In this document: piece after piece, positions 52,460-60,306 of the stretch
How positions within the stretch are numbered: position 1 is the stretch's first letter
Layout: every line of letters starts with the position of its first letter
NCBI RefSeq assembly: GCF_018129385.1
Contig: NZ_JAFCLN010000021.1
Span: 1-64,000, forward strand
Direction: 5' to 3'
Origin: Bradyrhizobium lablabi
Lineage (GTDB): Bacteria > Pseudomonadota > Alphaproteobacteria > Rhizobiales > Xanthobacteraceae
Length of the DNA: 64,000 nt
Notes under the pieces: generated by a model
What the model was told of the DNA's origin: nothing
The model's input: the letters and a program-made list of their open reading frames with translations, nothing else
Database searches by the model: none
Position numbers and translations under genes: made by a program

Positions 52460-52996
52460 ATGGCCAAAAAGGCGATATCGCGGGCCTCGGCCAAGACGGC
52501 CGTCAGGAAGAAATGGGCCGGCCACGGCACGTCGGCAAAGACCTCGGCGCGCAAGAAGATCAAGTCCAAGGGGCGCGGCACGCCGCTGAAGACCAAGGCA
52601 AAAGCGCGGCCGAAGCAAAGCATCGCGGTCAGCCATCACCGCGAGGAAGACTTCAAGGCTGACGGCCTGCGCACCTACGCAAAGTACCGCGACCTCGGCA
52701 TATCGGTGGCGACCCATGGCCTCGCGCAGGCGCATGTGATCCGGCTGGTCGGGCCGTGCAATCCGGCTGAGGTCTCCAAGCTGCATTACCACGACGTCGA
52801 ATTCCAGATGGTCTATGTGCTCAAGGGCTGGGTGAAGACCTGGATGGAAGGGCAGGGCGAGACGATGATGCGAGAAGGCAGCGCCTGGACGCAGCCACCG
52901 CGCATCAAACATCTGATCATGGACTATTCAGACGACGTCGAACTGCTGGAAGTGATTTTGCCGGCGGACTTCAAGACCGTCGAACTGGCGCAATGA
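52460..52996 (+). CDS. Cupin protein with a basic histone-like N-terminal tail
   Basis: A 178-residue protein. The first ~55 residues are Lys/Arg/Ala-rich and lack hydrophobic character (ARKKIKSKGRGTPLKTKAKA), like histone H1-type tails. The rest is a cupin barrel with likely metal ligands in KLHYHDVEFQMVYVLKG, a GEG-type turn and PPRIKHLIMDYSDDVELLEV. The ATG follows AGGGAGGA. The tail might bind nucleic acid or polyphosphate; the substrate or ligand of the barrel is unknown. Confidence 0.85.
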   Translation: MAKKAISRASAKTAVRKKWAGHGTSAKTSARKKIKSKGRGTPLKTKAKARPKQSIAVSHHREEDFKADGLRTYAKYRDLGISVATHGLAQAHVIRLVGPCNPAEVSKLHYHDVEFQMVYVLKGWVKTWMEGQGETMMREGSAWTQPPRIKHLIMDYSDDVELLEVILPADFKTVELAQ

Positions 52997-53012
52997 TGGG
53001 TCTCGCTTTTTC

Positions 53013-53132
53013 GTCATGGCCGGGCTTGACCCGGCCATCCACGTCTTTCTAAGCCGGTGCCGCAAAAGACGTGGATGCCGGGACGTCTAGCGCGAAGACG
53101 CGCTTCGCGCTTTTGCCCGGGCATGACCGATA
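53013..53132. repeat. Palindromic repeat before the acyltransferase gene
   Basis: CATGGCCGGGCTTGACCCGG and a right-hand CCCGGGCATGACCG bound inner inverted segments around ACGTGGATGCC / GGCCATCCACGT. This is a classic Bradyrhizobium intergenic element. It ends about ten bases before the GTG start of the next gene. Confidence 0.7.
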
Positions 53133-53142
53133 AAGTGCGCGC

Positions 53143-55071
53143 GTGTTGAATTCCAAAAACTCTGTGAGACGCGACTACCGCGAGGACATCGACTGGCTGC
53201 GCGCCATTGCCGTGCTGGCGGTGGTGCTGTTTCACTTCGAGGTGCCGGGCATCTGGGGCGGCTTCGTCGGTGTCGACATCTTCTTCGTTATCTCGGGCTA
53301 TCTCATCACCGGCATCATCCAGTCGGAGCTTGCGGCCGCCTCGTTTTCGTTTGCGCGCTTCTATGAGCGGCGCGTGCGGCGGCTGCTGCCGGCGCTCTAT
53401 GCGATGGTGGCGCTGACGGCGATCCCGTCGTTCCATTATCTGCTGCCGTCCGAGCGCACCGAGTTCTTTCACTCGGTTGCCGCCGTCGTCACCTTCACCT
53501 CGAATTTCTTCTTCTGGTTCCAGACCGGCTATTTCGACCACGCGGCGGTGGAAAAGCCGCTGCTGCACACCTGGTCGCTGGCGGTGGAGGAGCAGTTTTA
53601 CCTGGCGCTGCCGCTGCTGCTGTGGACGCTCGCGCGCCTGATGCCGGGCCGCCGCGCGGCGCTGCCGATATTGCTCGTGGTACTGACGATCGCCTCCTTT
53701 GCGCTCAGCGTCTGGCTGATGCGCCATGAACGCTCGGCCAACGCCTTCTTCATGAGCCCGCCGCGCGCCTGGGAATTTCTGGTCGGTGCGATCATCGCCG
53801 TGGAAGGTTTTCCTGTGCTGCGCAACGAGGTGGCACGAAAGATCGCGCGCGGAATTGCACTGGTCGTGCTGGCGATCCCGATCTTTTCGCTGCGGCAGGG
53901 ATCGGGATTTCCCGGCCTCAACGCGGTCGCGCCATGCCTCGGCGCGGTGCTGTTCATCTGGAGCGGCATCGGCGTGCCCACGCAAAAGCGGGGGCCGTAT
54001 TCGCCGTTTCATGTCGTCAGGTTCTTCGGCCAGATTTCCTATTCGCTGTATCTCTGGCACTGGCCGCTGTTCGCCTTCGCGCGCTTTTCGAAGAACAGCC
54101 TTGTGCTTGATGCCTTCGACAAGGTCGCGCTGTTCGCGTTGACGGTTTTGATCTCGTATCTGTCGTGGCGGTTCGTCGAACAGCCGTTTCGTGAGCGGAC
54201 GCTGGCGCCGACGCGCGGCGCGGCTTTTGCCGGCGCGCTTTTCGCTTCGCTGCTGCTGATCGGCGGCAGTGTGGCGGGCGCCTTGTGGAGCAGGACGGGA
54301 GCCGCCGATCAGATTGCGTCGCGGCTCGAGGCTTACGACACCTACAAGTTCGAGCCGTTCTACCGTTCCGGCCATTGCTTCAATCCGGCGAGCGGCGTGT
54401 TCGCCGACGATTGTCTGAAACTTGCGCCCGGCAAGGCCAACGTGCTGCTGTGGGGCGACAGCCTTGCGGCGCATTATTTTCACGGGCTGAGCAAGGCGGC
54501 CGATCCGCAATCGGTGAACATCCTGCAAGCGACGCAGGCTGCATGCATGCCGACCTTCAACGCGGCGGCGCAGTTTCTGGCGGCGTGCCGCAACATTGCT
54601 GCGCAGATGGCGGCGTTCTTCCGCGACAACAAGCCTGACCTCGTAATCCTGTCGGGAGACTGGCTGGAATATGCCCGCCCGCCGCGCTTCGAGGGGATGG
54701 TCGCTGACTTGCGAAACACCATTGCCGATCTCAACCGCCATGGCATTCGCGTGGTGCTGCTCGGTCCATCCGTGCAGTTCAAGGGCCGGCTGCCGCCGAT
54801 GCTGCTGCGCCTTCACTTGCGGAATGCGGAGGCGCGCGCGGACGATCTGCTGTTGCCGGATGCATTTTCGCTCGATGCCAGGATGCGAGCGGCGCTGCCG
54901 AAGGGCGAGCGGTTTACCTATGTGTCGGTGCTGAGCGCCATGTGCCCGGCGCGGCAATGCCCTGTTACCGTCGATGACGACGTGCCGCTGGCGTGGGATC
55001 ACGCGCATCTGACGGCGGAAGGATCTGACGCGGTGATGCAGCGGCTGGCGTGGCAGTTGGGGCTTAAGTAA
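53143..55071 (+). CDS. OafA/PatA-type acyltransferase with C-terminal SGNH domain
   Basis: A 642-residue membrane O-acyltransferase. The first ~370 residues contain about ten helices and the acyltransferase-3 motifs (DWLRAIAVLAVVLFHFEVPG, FFVISGYLI, HTWSLAVEEQFYL). A periplasmic SGNH domain follows with LLWGDSLAAHY as block I and WDHAHLTAEGS as the Asp-x-x-His block. Such proteins acetylate O-antigen or other envelope sugars. The start is a GTG at 53143 right after a repeat, without an obvious ribosome site, so the true start may differ by a few codons. Confidence 0.92.
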   Translation: MLNSKNSVRRDYREDIDWLRAIAVLAVVLFHFEVPGIWGGFVGVDIFFVISGYLITGIIQSELAAASFSFARFYERRVRRLLPALYAMVALTAIPSFHYLLPSERTEFFHSVAAVVTFTSNFFFWFQTGYFDHAAVEKPLLHTWSLAVEEQFYLALPLLLWTLARLMPGRRAALPILLVVLTIASFALSVWLMRHERSANAFFMSPPRAWEFLVGAIIAVEGFPVLRNEVARKIARGIALVVLAIPIFSLRQGSGFPGLNAVAPCLGAVLFIWSGIGVPTQKRGPYSPFHVVRFFGQISYSLYLWHWPLFAFARFSKNSLVLDAFDKVALFALTVLISYLSWRFVEQPFRERTLAPTRGAAFAGALFASLLLIGGSVAGALWSRTGAADQIASRLEAYDTYKFEPFYRSGHCFNPASGVFADDCLKLAPGKANVLLWGDSLAAHYFHGLSKAADPQSVNILQATQAACMPTFNAAAQFLAACRNIAAQMAAFFRDNKPDLVILSGDWLEYARPPRFEGMVADLRNTIADLNRHGIRVVLLGPSVQFKGRLPPMLLRLHLRNAEARADDLLLPDAFSLDARMRAALPKGERFTYVSVLSAMCPARQCPVTVDDDVPLAWDHAHLTAEGSDAVMQRLAWQLGLK

Positions 55072-56314
55072 GAATCCCCACAATCGCCCCCATCAGACAC
55101 GTCGACAGCGTGCCCGAGACGATCGACTTGAGCCCCAACGCATTGATCTCCTCGCGGCGTTCGGGCGCCATGGTGCCGAGGCCGCCGATCATGATGCCGA
55201 GGCTGGCGAAATTGGCGAAGCCGCACATCGCATAGAGCATGATCAGGCGCGAGCGCGGGTCGAGCGCTTCGGGACCAAGTTTCGAAAATTCGACATAGGC
55301 GATCAGCTCGTTCAGCACCGTCTTGGTGCCCATCAGGCTGCCGGCGGTGATCGCCTGCGGCCAGGGCAGGCCCATCAGCCAGCACACCGGCGCCATCAAA
55401 TAGCCGAGCAGCCGCTGCCATGACAGCTTGGCGCCGCCGATCTCCGGCAACAGGCCGAGGATCGCGTTGGCGAGATAGACCAGCGCGACCAGCACCAGCA
55501 GCATCGCGACGATGTTGAGCAGCAGCTCCAGTCCGGACTTTGTGCCCCTGACGATTGCATCCATCGTGCTGGAGGCCTCCGCTTCCGGATTCTCCAGCGT
55601 GCCGCCGGTGCGTTTTTCGTCGGTCTCCGGCACCATGATCAGGCTGATGAGAATTGCGGCGGGCGCGCCGAGCACGGAGGCGATTACGAAATGCGCCGCC
55701 GAGTCCGGAATCAGCGGCGCGAGCAGCGTGGCGTAGAGCACCAGCACGGTGCCGGCGATGCCGGCCATGCCGCCGGTCATCACCATGAACAGTTCGGCGC
55801 GCGTGAGCTTTGCAAGATAGGGGCGGATGAACAGCGGCGCTTCCACCATGCCGAGGAAGATGTTGGCGGCGGCCGACAGCCCGACCGCGCCGCCGATTCG
55901 AAGCGTGCGCTCCAGCAGCCAGGCCATGCCGCGCACGACCGGCGGCAGGATGCGCCAGTAGAACAACAGCGTGGTCAGCACGCTCATCACGAGGATGATC
56001 GGCAGCGCCTGGAAGGCGAGGACGAAATCCGCACCCGGCGCCTTCAGATCGAAGGGCAGGGGACCGCCGCCGATATAGCCGAACACGAACGAGGTGCCGG
56101 CGCGCGAGGCCGCCGAAATCGTGTTGACGGCGTCATTGATGGCGCCGAAAGCGCGCGCCACCACCGGCAGTTTCAGCAGCACCAGCGCGGTGACGAGGGT
56201 GACGGCAAGGCCGATGACGGCCTGACGCAGCGAGACGGCGCGGCGGTTCTCGCTCAACGCCCAGGCGATCATGAGCAACGCCAGTACGCCGAACGCCGAT
56301 TGCAGTTGCAGCAT
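55064..56314 (-). CDS. nupC: CNT family nucleoside transporter
   Basis: A 416-residue concentrative nucleoside permease. It opens MLQLQSAFGVLALLMIAWAL and carries FVFGYIGGGPLPF, QALPIILVMSVLTTLLFYW, VEAPLFIRPYLAKLTRAELF and CGFANFASLGIMIGGLG, all typical of NupC. It imports nucleosides with protons or sodium. The ATG at 56314 has GGGGGA upstream; an extension to 56452 is repeat DNA. Its last codons overlap the end of the acyltransferase gene by 8 bp in convergent orientation. Confidence 0.93.
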   Translation of the reverse strand: MLQLQSAFGVLALLMIAWALSENRRAVSLRQAVIGLAVTLVTALVLLKLPVVARAFGAINDAVNTISAASRAGTSFVFGYIGGGPLPFDLKAPGADFVLAFQALPIILVMSVLTTLLFYWRILPPVVRGMAWLLERTLRIGGAVGLSAAANIFLGMVEAPLFIRPYLAKLTRAELFMVMTGGMAGIAGTVLVLYATLLAPLIPDSAAHFVIASVLGAPAAILISLIMVPETDEKRTGGTLENPEAEASSTMDAIVRGTKSGLELLLNIVAMLLVLVALVYLANAILGLLPEIGGAKLSWQRLLGYLMAPVCWLMGLPWPQAITAGSLMGTKTVLNELIAYVEFSKLGPEALDPRSRLIMLYAMCGFANFASLGIMIGGLGTMAPERREEINALGLKSIVSGTLSTCLMGAIVGILT

Positions 56315-56422
56315 GAATCCCCCAGGGCATTCGCAGCGATTATGCCAGCGTCGCGCGGCCGCGCAATCCCGTGTTGCGTAAGCGTGATGACGATTCGTCA
56401 TCACGCTTATCTTTCTGTTTGA

Positions 56423-56467
56423 GCATGATCTTTTCCGAAAACCGGTCCCCACTTTACGGGATCATGC
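56423..56467. repeat. Short repeat GCATGATC...GGATCATGC
   Basis: GAGCATGATCTTTTCCGAAA, ACCGGTCCCCACTTTACGG and GATCATGC form an inverted motif common between genes in Rhizobiales. A second small palindrome (GTGATGACGA / TCGTCATCAC) lies just to its left at 56387-56407. Confidence 0.7.
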
Positions 56468-56513
56468 CCGCACGGCCGTTGACATCGGCGCACGGCTCAG
56501 TCACCCGTGATGC

Positions 56514-57737
56514 ATGTCCTCGACGACATCAGTCGCCGCCTCCGACCTGCTCAGGCACAGGTCGTTCCTGTTTTTCCTGCTCTCGCGCAGCCTTTCCCGT
56601 TTTGCCGGCATGATGGCGGCGGTCGCGATCGGCTGGCAGCTCTATGCCATCACCGGCAGCGCGTTCGACCTCGGCATGGTCGGCCTGGTGCAGTTCCTCC
56701 CCACGGCGCTGCTTGTGTTCGTCGCGGGCCATGCCGCCGATCGCTTTGAGCGCAAGCGCGTGGTGCAGCTTTGCCAGGTCGTCGAAGCGCTGACCGCGCT
56801 GTTCCTCGCGGTCAGCACCTATATGGGCTGCCTCAACCCTTTGCAGATCTACCTCGCGACCTTCGTGATCGGCATCGCCGGCGCGTTCGAAAGCCCGGCA
56901 ATCGCGGCACTGCTGCCGCTGGTCACGCCGCAGGGTTCGCTGCAGCGGGCCACCGCGATCTCAAGCGGCGCAGGGCAGATCGCCGTCATCACCGGTCCTG
57001 CGCTCGGCGGGCTCGCTTACGCTTTCGCGCCGAGCCTGCCTTACGCCATCGTCGTCGTGTTCTGGCTGGCCGGCGCGATCCTGACTGGCGCTATTGTGGT
57101 GATCGCACAGGGGCCGAAGGAAGAGACGTCGTCCGACGACGACCTTTATGCCGGCGTCAGATTCATCCGCAGCAACCCGGCGATCCTCGGCACCATCTCG
57201 CTCGACCTGTTCGCGGTGCTGTTCGGCGGCGTCGTCGCGCTGCTGCCGATCTATGCCAGCGACATCCTCCAGACCGGCCCGCTCGGCCTCGGTATTTTAC
57301 GGGCAGCTCCTGCGGTCGGGGCGCTGCTGATGACCGCATGGCTGGCGCATCACAGCATCACCAGCCATGTCGGCTTGCGGATGTTCCAGGCCGTCATCGT
57401 GTTCGGCGCGGCCACGGTGGTATTCGCACTGTCGCAATGGATGTGGCTGTCGGTGCTGGCGCTCGCTCTGCTGGGCGCGGCCGACGTCGTCAGCGTCGTG
57501 ATCCGCTTCTCGCTGGTGCAACTCGCCACGCCCGACGACATGCGCGGCCGCGTCGGCGCGGTGAATTTCCTCTTCATCAACGCCTCCAACCAACTCGGCC
57601 AGTTCGAAAGCGGCGTCACCGCCGCGCTGTTCGGCACCGTGCCCGCCGCGGTGCTCGGCGGCGTCGGCACTATCGCCATTGCGCTATTGTGGATGAGGCT
57701 GTTTCCGTCGCTGCGGAAGGTGGAGCGGCTGGAGTAG
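56514..57737 (+). CDS. MFS transporter (EntS-like branch)
   Basis: A 407-residue major facilitator permease with about twelve helices. It has RSLSRFAGMMAAVAIGWQLY, AGHAADRFERKRVVQLCQ, GPALGGLAYAFAP and TPDDMRGRVGAVNFLFINASNQLGQF (shown here by its ends) typical of the MFS_3/EntS branch. Export of a small molecule is likely; substrate unknown. The last ~9 codons are duplicated, with one base change, 705 bp downstream after the brnTA genes. Confidence 0.88.
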   Translation: MSSTTSVAASDLLRHRSFLFFLLSRSLSRFAGMMAAVAIGWQLYAITGSAFDLGMVGLVQFLPTALLVFVAGHAADRFERKRVVQLCQVVEALTALFLAVSTYMGCLNPLQIYLATFVIGIAGAFESPAIAALLPLVTPQGSLQRATAISSGAGQIAVITGPALGGLAYAFAPSLPYAIVVVFWLAGAILTGAIVVIAQGPKEETSSDDDLYAGVRFIRSNPAILGTISLDLFAVLFGGVVALLPIYASDILQTGPLGLGILRAAPAVGALLMTAWLAHHSITSHVGLRMFQAVIVFGAATVVFALSQWMWLSVLALALLGAADVVSVVIRFSLVQLATPDDMRGRVGAVNFLFINASNQLGQFESGVTAALFGTVPAAVLGGVGTIAIALLWMRLFPSLRKVERLE

Positions 57738-57739
57738 GG
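57709..57739 (+). repeat. Direct repeat, left copy, at the 3' end of the MFS gene
   Basis: A 31-bp stretch starting CGCTGCGGAAGG and running through GTGGAGCGGCTGG to TAGGG is repeated at 58414-58444 with one mismatch (GAGTAG here, GAATAG there). It includes the MFS stop codon. Confidence 0.85.
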
Positions 57740-57754
57740 CGCGAGCCTTCTGGA

Positions 57755-57783
57755 TTGACACGCGGCCGCTGTAACGCCATATT
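57755..57783 (+). promoter_or_regulatory. Probable brnTA promoter
   Basis: A consensus TTGACA at 57755-57760 is followed after 17 bases by CATATT, a fair -10 box. It lies 30 bases before the brnT start and is AT-richer than its surroundings. Confidence 0.6.
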
Positions 57784-57795
57784 TGTAGTTACAAA
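57782..57795. promoter_or_regulatory. Probable BrnA operator
   Basis: TTTGTA and TACAAA form a perfect inverted repeat with a two-base centre, directly at the end of the -10 box and 18 bases before brnT. Antitoxins of the BrnA type repress their own promoter through such sites. Confidence 0.6.
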
Positions 57796-57812
57796 ATGAA
57801 GGGCGGCGTCGG

Positions 57813-58100
57813 TTGCGGTGGACGTGGGACTCGAAGAAGGCAGCCGCGAACCGCATCAAGCACGGCGTGTCATTCGAAACGGCTGTTCTGGTGTTTGACG
57901 ATCCGCTGCATGCGTCACGGCCGGATTCGCATCCGGATGGCGACCGTTGGCAGACGGTGGGACTCGTTGGGCGAGTCCTGCTGCTGGTCGTCCACACGTG
58001 GCCGGAGGCGGAAGCCGAAGAGGGGCCGGTCGCCCGAATTGTCAGCGCTCGCAAAGCCACCGCGCACGAAAGGAAGGTCTATGAAGAAGGCGATTTCTAA
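57813..58100 (+). CDS. brnT: BrnT-family ribonuclease toxin
   Basis: A 95-residue BrnT toxin, an mRNA-cleaving enzyme of the RelE-like fold. It has the family opening RWTWDSKKAAANRIKHGVSF, the ETAVLVFDDPLH segment and a C-terminal ARIVSARKATAHERKVYEEG. The start is TTG, as no ATG or GTG fits in frame before the conserved part. It overlaps the antitoxin gene by 20 bp in a different frame, so the two are translated together. Confidence 0.9.
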   Translation: MRWTWDSKKAAANRIKHGVSFETAVLVFDDPLHASRPDSHPDGDRWQTVGLVGRVLLLVVHTWPEAEAEEGPVARIVSARKATAHERKVYEEGDF

Positions 58101-58398
58101 GCGATTGACACGTGAGCAGTTGGCCGAGCTCAAGTCACTTGCTGCTTTGCCGGACGATGCGATCGACACCTCGGATGCGCCGGAATTTTCCGACTGGTCC
58201 GGTGCCAAGCGAGGCCTGTTCTACCGACCCGTCAAGCAGCAACTCACGCTTCGTCTCGATGCCGACGTGGTCGCCTGGTTCAAGCGACAGACGCGTTCCG
58301 GTGAGGGCTATCAGACACGCATTAACCGGGCATTGCGTGAGTACGTACAGGGACAGGCGGTCAAGCGCCGACGCTCCCGGACTTCACGACGCGCGTGA
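58081..58398 (+). CDS. brnA: BrnA-family antitoxin
   Basis: A 105-residue antitoxin. The N-terminal half binds and neutralises BrnT (LTREQLAELKSLAALPDDAI, DTSDAPEFSDW), and the C-terminal half is a ribbon-helix-helix DNA-binding domain (VKQQLTLRLDADVVAWFKRQ, GYQTRINRALREYV). It should also repress the brnTA promoter. The tail is Arg/Ser-rich (VKRRRSRTSRRA). The ATG overlaps the toxin gene. Confidence 0.92.
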   Translation: MKKAISKRLTREQLAELKSLAALPDDAIDTSDAPEFSDWSGAKRGLFYRPVKQQLTLRLDADVVAWFKRQTRSGEGYQTRINRALREYVQGQAVKRRRSRTSRRA

Positions 58399-58413
58399 GG
58401 ATTTGTTGGCCGG

Positions 58414-58444
58414 CGCTGCGGAAGGTGGAGCGGCTGGAATAGGG
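58414..58444 (+). repeat. Direct repeat, right copy, after brnTA
   Basis: It repeats the last codons and stop of the MFS gene (57709-57739) with one base difference. The copy is not joined to any coding sequence here. The two copies bracket exactly the brnTA segment. Confidence 0.85.
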
Positions 58445-58451
58445 GCCGCGT

Positions 58452-58600
58452 CACCTCGCCCCGCTTGCGGGGAGAGGTCGGATCGCATCGCCGATGCGAT
58501 CCGGGTGAGGGGGAGCCTCCGCGAATCCTTCTGCTGGTTGAGTTTGCGGAGCGAGCCCCTCATCCCGACCTTCTCCCCGCAAGCGGGGAGAAGGGGAAGA
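58452..58600. repeat. Large inverted repeat after the brnTA segment
   Basis: CCTCGCCCCGCTTGCGGGGA and AGGTCGGATCGCATC on the left, and CCCTCATCCCGACCTTCTCC with CCGCAAGCGGGGAGAAGG on the right, are mostly mirror images. The inner GGATCGCATC / GATGCGATCC also pair. Elements of this kind are common in Bradyrhizobium and related genomes. It lies next to the end of the SDR gene. Confidence 0.75.
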
Positions 58601-59365
58601 TCAACCCCGTCCCACGAACGGCATCTTCGTGGCCATGACCGTCATGAACAGCACGTTGGCATCGAGCGGCAGGCCTGCCATGTAGGCCACTGCATCGCCG
58701 ACCGCCTTCGCATCCATGCGCGGCTCGTGCTTCATGGTGCCGTCGGGCTGCATCACGCCGGGGCCGGCGACCATGCGGTCGGTCATCGGGGTTGCGGCAT
58801 TGCCGATGTCGACCTGGCCGACGGCGATGTCGTATTTACGGCCGTCGAGATTGCTCGACTTGGTCAGGCCCGTGATGGCGTGCTTGGTGGAGGTGTAGGC
58901 CGACGAATACGGGCGCGGTGCGTGCGCGGAGATCGAGCCGTTGTTGATGATGCGGCCGCCGCGCGGGGTCTGGTCCTTCATGATGCGGAAGGCGTGCTGG
59001 GTGCACAGGAACGGGCCCGTGAGGTTGGTGTTCACCACCGCCTGCCACTGCTCGAGCGGGAGATCCTCGAAATTCACCGGCGGTGCGCCCATGCCCGCAT
59101 TGTTGAAGAGCACGTCGAGGCGGCCGTAGGTGGTCTTCACCTTGTCGAACAGCGCGGCGATCGAGGCGGGGTCGGTCATGTCGGCGGAGACGCACAGGCT
59201 CTTGCCGACATTGTCGCCGAGTTTCTTGGTCTCCTCCAGCATCTCCATGCGGCGGCCGGCGAGCACTACGGTATAGCCTGCATTCATCAGCGCCAGCGAC
59301 GCGGCGCGTCCGACACCGGTGCCGGCACCGGTGACGACGGCGATCTTTTCGTTAGCCTCGGCCAT
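58601..59365 (-). CDS. Short-chain dehydrogenase/reductase
   Basis: A 254-residue SDR oxidoreductase. The cofactor motif is VVTGAGTGVGRAASLALM, the NAG motif is LFNNAGMGAPP, and the catalytic Tyr and Lys lie in YSSAYTSTKHAITGL. An Arg in AGRRMEM after the second strand suggests NADP(H). Substrate is unknown. It starts 12 bp after the Anbu protease gene, so the two are probably co-transcribed. Confidence 0.93.
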   Translation of the reverse strand: MAEANEKIAVVTGAGTGVGRAASLALMNAGYTVVLAGRRMEMLEETKKLGDNVGKSLCVSADMTDPASIAALFDKVKTTYGRLDVLFNNAGMGAPPVNFEDLPLEQWQAVVNTNLTGPFLCTQHAFRIMKDQTPRGGRIINNGSISAHAPRPYSSAYTSTKHAITGLTKSSNLDGRKYDIAVGQVDIGNAATPMTDRMVAGPGVMQPDGTMKHEPRMDAKAVGDAVAYMAGLPLDANVLFMTVMATKMPFVGRG

Positions 59366-59377
59366 TTCCTCTGTCCT

Positions 59378-60136
59378 TTACTTCTTTGCTTCTGTTTCGG
59401 TCTTGTACGGTGGTCTTGGAATATTCTGGTGCGCCGCGCGCAGCGCCGCGGACCAGCGCGAGCGCAAATCGTGGAAATAGGGCTCGCCAGCCTCGATGCG
59501 GTGATTGAGGTCGGCCTCGCAGGCATCCGTGCGCACCACCAGCACGTCGATCGGAAGCCCGACGCCGAGATTGGAGCGCATCGTGGAGTCCATCGAGATC
59601 AGGCCGGTCTTGAGCGCGTCATAGAGCTCGACGTCGTAATGCATGGCGCGGTCGAGCACCGGCTTGCCGTATTTGTGCTCGCCGATCTGCAAATAGGGCG
59701 TGTCGGTGGTGCATTCGATGAAATTGCCGGCGGTGTAGACCATGAACAGCCGCATCCGCGCGCCCTTGATCTGGCCGCCGAACAGGAAGGATACGTCGAA
59801 ACTGACGTCCTCGGCCTTCAGGGCCGCGCCTTCGGCGGCGTGGACGAGGCGGATCGCCTTGCCAATGCGCTGCGCGGCCTGGAACATGGTCGGCGCATTC
59901 ATCAGCGTCTCGAGCTCGCCGGTATCGGGGTTTTCCATGCCCTCGTTGAGGGTGGACAGCACCGATTGGCTGATGGCGAGATTGCCCGCGGTGGCGATTG
60001 CCACGATGCGCTCGCCGGGGTTTGCATAGACGTGCAGCTTGCGGAAGGTCGAGATGTTGTCGAGGCCGGCATTGGTGCGGGTGTCCGCGATCATGACCAA
60101 GCCGTCACGCACCAGCACACCGCAACAATAGGTCAT
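59378..60136 (-). CDS. Anbu-type proteasome-like protease
   Basis: A 252-residue protein of the Anbu (ancestral beta-subunit) family, related to 20S proteasome and HslV subunits. It begins MTYCCGVLVRDGLVMIADTR, so removal of Met would expose the threonine nucleophile; other blocks are FRKLHVYANPGERIVAIATAGNLA and GLISMDSTMRSNLGVG. It may form a ring peptidase. Its usual partners (transglutaminase-like, ATP-grasp and alpha-E proteins) are not beside it in this window. Confidence 0.9.
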   Translation of the reverse strand: MTYCCGVLVRDGLVMIADTRTNAGLDNISTFRKLHVYANPGERIVAIATAGNLAISQSVLSTLNEGMENPDTGELETLMNAPTMFQAAQRIGKAIRLVHAAEGAALKAEDVSFDVSFLFGGQIKGARMRLFMVYTAGNFIECTTDTPYLQIGEHKYGKPVLDRAMHYDVELYDALKTGLISMDSTMRSNLGVGLPIDVLVVRTDACEADLNHRIEAGEPYFHDLRSRWSAALRAAHQNIPRPPYKTETEAKK

Positions 60137-60207
60137 TCCAGCTCATCCCCAAACCGCCGAAAGATCGGCGGCGCAACTGATAGCGAATTTCAGGGGGGCC
60201 TCCAACC

Positions 60208-60255
60208 CCAATTCCCGGTCCAATCCCGGGCTCAATCCCCGGCTCAATCCCCCTT
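60208..60255. repeat. Four tandem 12-bp repeats
   Basis: Units read CCAATTCCCGGT, CCAATCCCGGGC, TCAATCCCCGGC and TCAATCCCCCTT. They lie in the gap between the Anbu gene and the Sel1-type gene, which face away from each other, so they are within or near both promoters. Confidence 0.7.
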
Positions 60256-60306
60256 GGCGCGGCCATGCCCGGACGGCTAGAAATTGAACACGGGCAGGGG
60301 GAACAG

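Noticed and set aside
53014..55083. A 689-codon minus-strand frame opposite the acyltransferase gene
   Set aside because: It is Arg/Gln-rich with no recognisable domain; the plus strand encodes clear acyltransferase and SGNH motifs.
58112..60280. A 722-codon plus-strand frame across brnA, the SDR and Anbu genes
   Set aside because: It crosses three well-supported genes in wrong frames and an inverted repeat; its translation has no conserved motif.
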